Assembly: GCA_049682815.1 (NCBI GenBank)
Contig: JBAUII010000048.1
Coordinates: 1-64,000, forward strand
From: DASWID01 sp049682815
GTDB lineage: Bacteria > Desulfobacterota_D > UBA1144 > Nemesobacterales > CSP1-2
Direction of reading: 5' to 3'
DNA length: 64,000 bases
Each line of letters opens with the position of its first letter. Position 1 is the stretch's first letter. A model generated the notes under the pieces. The model saw only the letters and a program-made list of their open reading frames with translations, was not told where the DNA came from and searched no databases. This document shows, in pieces, positions 61,871 to 64,000 of this stretch. A program made the position numbers and the translations under genes.

Positions 61871-62803
61871 TCACCTAAAATATTTTTTTCCTTTATAATA
61901 GGTTAAGCATTCCAATTCACGACCTCTGATAACTCGCCAACCCTTGAGCACGCCACTACGTTCCGTAACCACCGTGCACTGATTTTCATCTCCATCTCTC
62001 TCGTAATAGATTATTACCCAGTCCTTAGTCTTCCCGAGTTCATGAGCGCGAGCACTATTGGAGTACATTGCAGTGAATAACCAACCATCGTCGTCAATGT
62101 GAAGAATGGGTAGCCACGCCTTCTTATCGGTGTTAAATCGCCTAGGCGCAATTGTTTTAAGTTCGCCTTTAGCGGCTTTAGCTCTATACTGGTCGTCAAT
62201 CTTCAGCATCAGGTCGACAGACGGCTGATGTACCTCGATGTCTTGTTCATGCGTTTCCAGCCAGCGCAGTCTTCTTGCCCGACGACGTCCAGAACAACTT
62301 AACATTGCCGCCAATGTATTACGAATTCCCCTAACACGCCTTTCCCCAAAACCCCCTAAATCCTGCAGACGCCCATCATGCGCTGCAAGCTCGAGTTCCT
62401 CCAGTGTGTCTATTTTAAGCTCATGGTGGATCTTACTTGCGAGTACTTCACCAATTCCGGGAACCGTAGTAAAGAGGTCCTCTGGTGCTACCTGCCCTTC
62501 TAAACGTTCCAACAATGAAACCCTTCCATTATGAATAAATTCCAGAATAACCGAAGAAATACTCTTACCAACATTAGGCAGCTTCTCAAGTCCCTCGATT
62601 CCCTCTTTATCTACTATAACACCTAAAGGATCTTTGGTTTCGCGAACGGTTCGCGCAGCCTTACGGTATGCACGGACTCTAAATGTACTTCCGCCCTGAA
62701 CCTCTAGTAAATCGGATATACGTTCTAGTACTTCTGCGATCTGATCATTACTTGGATGTAACATGCCCGGCTTATGCTCACCCCATTTTAACATTCTTTT
62801 CAT
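61871..62803 (-). CDS. PolX-N-terminal-like HhH DNA-binding protein
   Basis: A 310-residue protein. Residues 15-165 match the helix-hairpin-helix region of bacterial PolX/Pol beta, with FRVRAYRKAARTV, LEKLPNVGKSISSVILE and FTTVPGIGEVLASKIH. The polymerase palm and PHP domains are absent. The C-terminal 140 residues have strands such as AWLPILHIDDDGWLFTAMYS and DWVIIYYERDGDENQCTVVT, which I do not recognise. It probably binds DNA or RNA. It lies 14 bases downstream of rtcA on the same strand and is probably in one operon with it. Confidence 0.8.
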   Translation of the reverse strand: MKRMLKWGEHKPGMLHPSNDQIAEVLERISDLLEVQGGSTFRVRAYRKAARTVRETKDPLGVIVDKEGIEGLEKLPNVGKSISSVILEFIHNGRVSLLERLEGQVAPEDLFTTVPGIGEVLASKIHHELKIDTLEELELAAHDGRLQDLGGFGERRVRGIRNTLAAMLSCSGRRRARRLRWLETHEQDIEVHQPSVDLMLKIDDQYRAKAAKGELKTIAPRRFNTDKKAWLPILHIDDDGWLFTAMYSNSARAHELGKTKDWVIIYYERDGDENQCTVVTERSGVLKGWRVIRGRELECLTYYKGKKYFR

Positions 62804-62817
62804 TAAAATTAATAATA

Positions 62818-63867
62818 CTAGACTATTGATATTATAGTGTTTGAGCAGCCTTCGTTAACCTTGGAGCTTCGATCTAGAAATTGCTCAAGTACCCACATAT
62901 TAGTCTTAGCATGTTCGGATAACTCAGATACAGAAAAAGTTGAATTCCCATCAGCCAAATAGACATACGGAAGAATCTGATCGGAGGCAAATCTATCGAG
63001 ACAGGCCATTGAATTAACTTCATTTAGGAATTGAAGAGCCACTTCCTTTCCGACCCTTTCAGCTCTTTTCCCGGGTCGGCCAAGACCATCGCTCCCGACT
63101 ATTGAATTCTCGAATACTCCTATGATGTTAATCTGGCTGCCAGACGATACAGTTGAGTAATATTCAATTTTTCGTTCGATTGGAGCCGCCGAGTTTGAGA
63201 TTAATAACTCTTCTGCAGCCTCGGCTTGTCGTTCCGCAACTCGGGCTCTTTTCAACGTTTCGGAGGCACCAGAAATTATTACAATTGTCTTAAGGGATCC
63301 ATGGTCTGAGCAATTCCAATTCTTGGGCTTGCAAGGAATTATTTCAACCGTAACCATAGCACCGCCTTTGGGATAAAACCCCCGTTTTATAATTTCGGTA
63401 TCTGTCTTAAGTCCCAATTTTCCCAATATCTTTAAGAAAACAAAGCGATAGTAATCCATCGTGGGAGAATAGAAGGTATCGGTAGCCCCGCCCTGAAAAT
63501 GGATTCTCACTGGTCCCGGAGCGAAAAAAGCTGGAAGAAGCAGCGTCTGTAACAAAAGTGTTATGCTGCCGGCTGTTTCAATTTTTACATTCAACGTAGA
63601 TGAGCAAACTTCACCGGGTCTAAAAAAAACCTCCTGCGAGTGTAACGAGTCTCCCTCCAAATTACCATTACAGAGCTTTTTTAGGTTGCGAATTCCGATG
63701 AGATGCTGAGGCCGTAGCCCTGGCTTCTTGCGGTTTTTTCTAATGTTGAAGACGCGACAAGATATACCCGTTATCGCAGATAGTGCGCATGCTGTTCTTA
63801 GTATCTGCCCGCCACCTTCTCCATAAGAACCATCAATTGTAATGGAGTGCGCTTGTTTAAACACCAA
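62818..63867 (-). CDS. rtcA: RNA 3'-terminal phosphate cyclase
   Basis: A 349-residue cyclase that turns an RNA 3'-phosphate into a 2',3'-cyclic phosphate using ATP. Motif GSYGEGGGQILRTACALSAITG opens the protein. The catalytic His319 lies in SEHAKTNMWV, in place of the common THxxTN. Length is normal. The ligase RtcB and the regulator RtcR are not in the window. A HhH protein follows 14 bases downstream. No sigma-54 site was found in the 133 bases upstream that are visible. Confidence 0.93.
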   Translation of the reverse strand: MVFKQAHSITIDGSYGEGGGQILRTACALSAITGISCRVFNIRKNRKKPGLRPQHLIGIRNLKKLCNGNLEGDSLHSQEVFFRPGEVCSSTLNVKIETAGSITLLLQTLLLPAFFAPGPVRIHFQGGATDTFYSPTMDYYRFVFLKILGKLGLKTDTEIIKRGFYPKGGAMVTVEIIPCKPKNWNCSDHGSLKTIVIISGASETLKRARVAERQAEAAEELLISNSAAPIERKIEYYSTVSSGSQINIIGVFENSIVGSDGLGRPGKRAERVGKEVALQFLNEVNSMACLDRFASDQILPYVYLADGNSTFSVSELSEHAKTNMWVLEQFLDRSSKVNEGCSNTIISIV

Positions 63868-64000
63868 AAATTATTATACACCTATCTCGAAACCATCGGA
63901 GGATATATAATGAATAATCCCGTCGATTGAAAGGATTTTATATTTACTAAGATAGGCTTACGTTTGGGCTTACATTTTCAGCAAAGGGTATTGTTGACGG
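63868..64000. other. Window end, upstream of rtcA
   Basis: The last 133 bases hold no gene or clear promoter that I can identify. The rtcA promoter may lie here or beyond the window. Confidence 0.4.

Noticed and set aside
1..64000. tRNA, rRNA, CRISPR or prophage elements
   Set aside because: I looked for TTCRANY-type tRNA arms, direct repeats with regular spacers and integrase or capsid motifs, and saw none. A covariance-model scan was not possible here.

Overview
This window looks like chromosomal DNA (by eye roughly low-to-mid 40s % G+C) from an uncultured Gram-negative bacterium. It encodes periplasmic and lipoprotein N2O-reductase machinery, RpoH, a sigma-54 activator and several sigma-54 promoters, acetate activation by Acs, and pyruvate:ferredoxin oxidoreductase. 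This suggests a facultatively or strictly anaerobic heterotroph that can respire nitrous oxide. I cannot place it taxonomically with confidence. A Desulfobacterota- or Dadabacteria-like lineage would fit but is only a guess. No rRNA, tRNA, CRISPR array, phage or intact transposase was seen.

Layout. 0.5-11 kb, minus strand: a Zn alcohol dehydrogenase, a P2A Ca2+-type ATPase, a Na+/Ca2+ exchanger, a Pat-type acyl-CoA synthetase/GNAT acetyltransferase, and Acs, its expected substrate. 11-12.9 kb, plus strand: a CopD-like membrane protein, a cupin and a TetR regulator with a visible promoter and operator. 13-21.7 kb, plus strand: a clade II nos operon (cytochrome c, nosZ, a small exported protein, two NosB-like membrane proteins, nosD, nosF, nosY, nosL) behind a well-matched sigma-54 promoter. 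21.8-25.8 kb: an unusual fusion of a PTS EIIA-like domain to a P2C (Na+/K+-type) ATPase, overlapping a ZIP transporter. 25.9-33.5 kb, minus strand: a CBS protein, a methyltransferase-like membrane protein, a kinase fusion with a decayed fragment nearby, a large FG-GAP protein and a K+ channel.

33.5-48 kb is a stress and regulatory island: a second ADH, three universal stress proteins, DUF2934, Hsp20, an adenosine-specific kinase, a GNAT protein, a four-PAS histidine kinase with an NtrC-type activator, two CBS proteins, an AmrS-like radical SAM enzyme and RpoH. 48-64 kb: a DUF1566 protein, a repeat field, a DUF72 protein, a small Cys-rich protein, NifJ with a DHODH-like partner, a small unknown protein, a Zn/Mn-type ABC ATPase and permease, NAD(P)HX repair, a cold-shock protein, a methyltransferase, and a HhH protein next to RtcA.

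The main integrative observation is seven -24/-12 elements, each with the exact GG-N10-GC spacing. They stand before the nos operon, hsp20, a GNAT gene, a CBS gene, a Cys-rich protein gene, nifJ and an 88-residue protein gene. The histidine kinase/NtrC-type pair lies between them. This suggests a local sigma-54 programme joining N2O respiration, pyruvate oxidation and stress proteins. Two repeat families (a 45-bp imperfect palindrome and C/T-rich hairpins) recur in the larger intergenic gaps.
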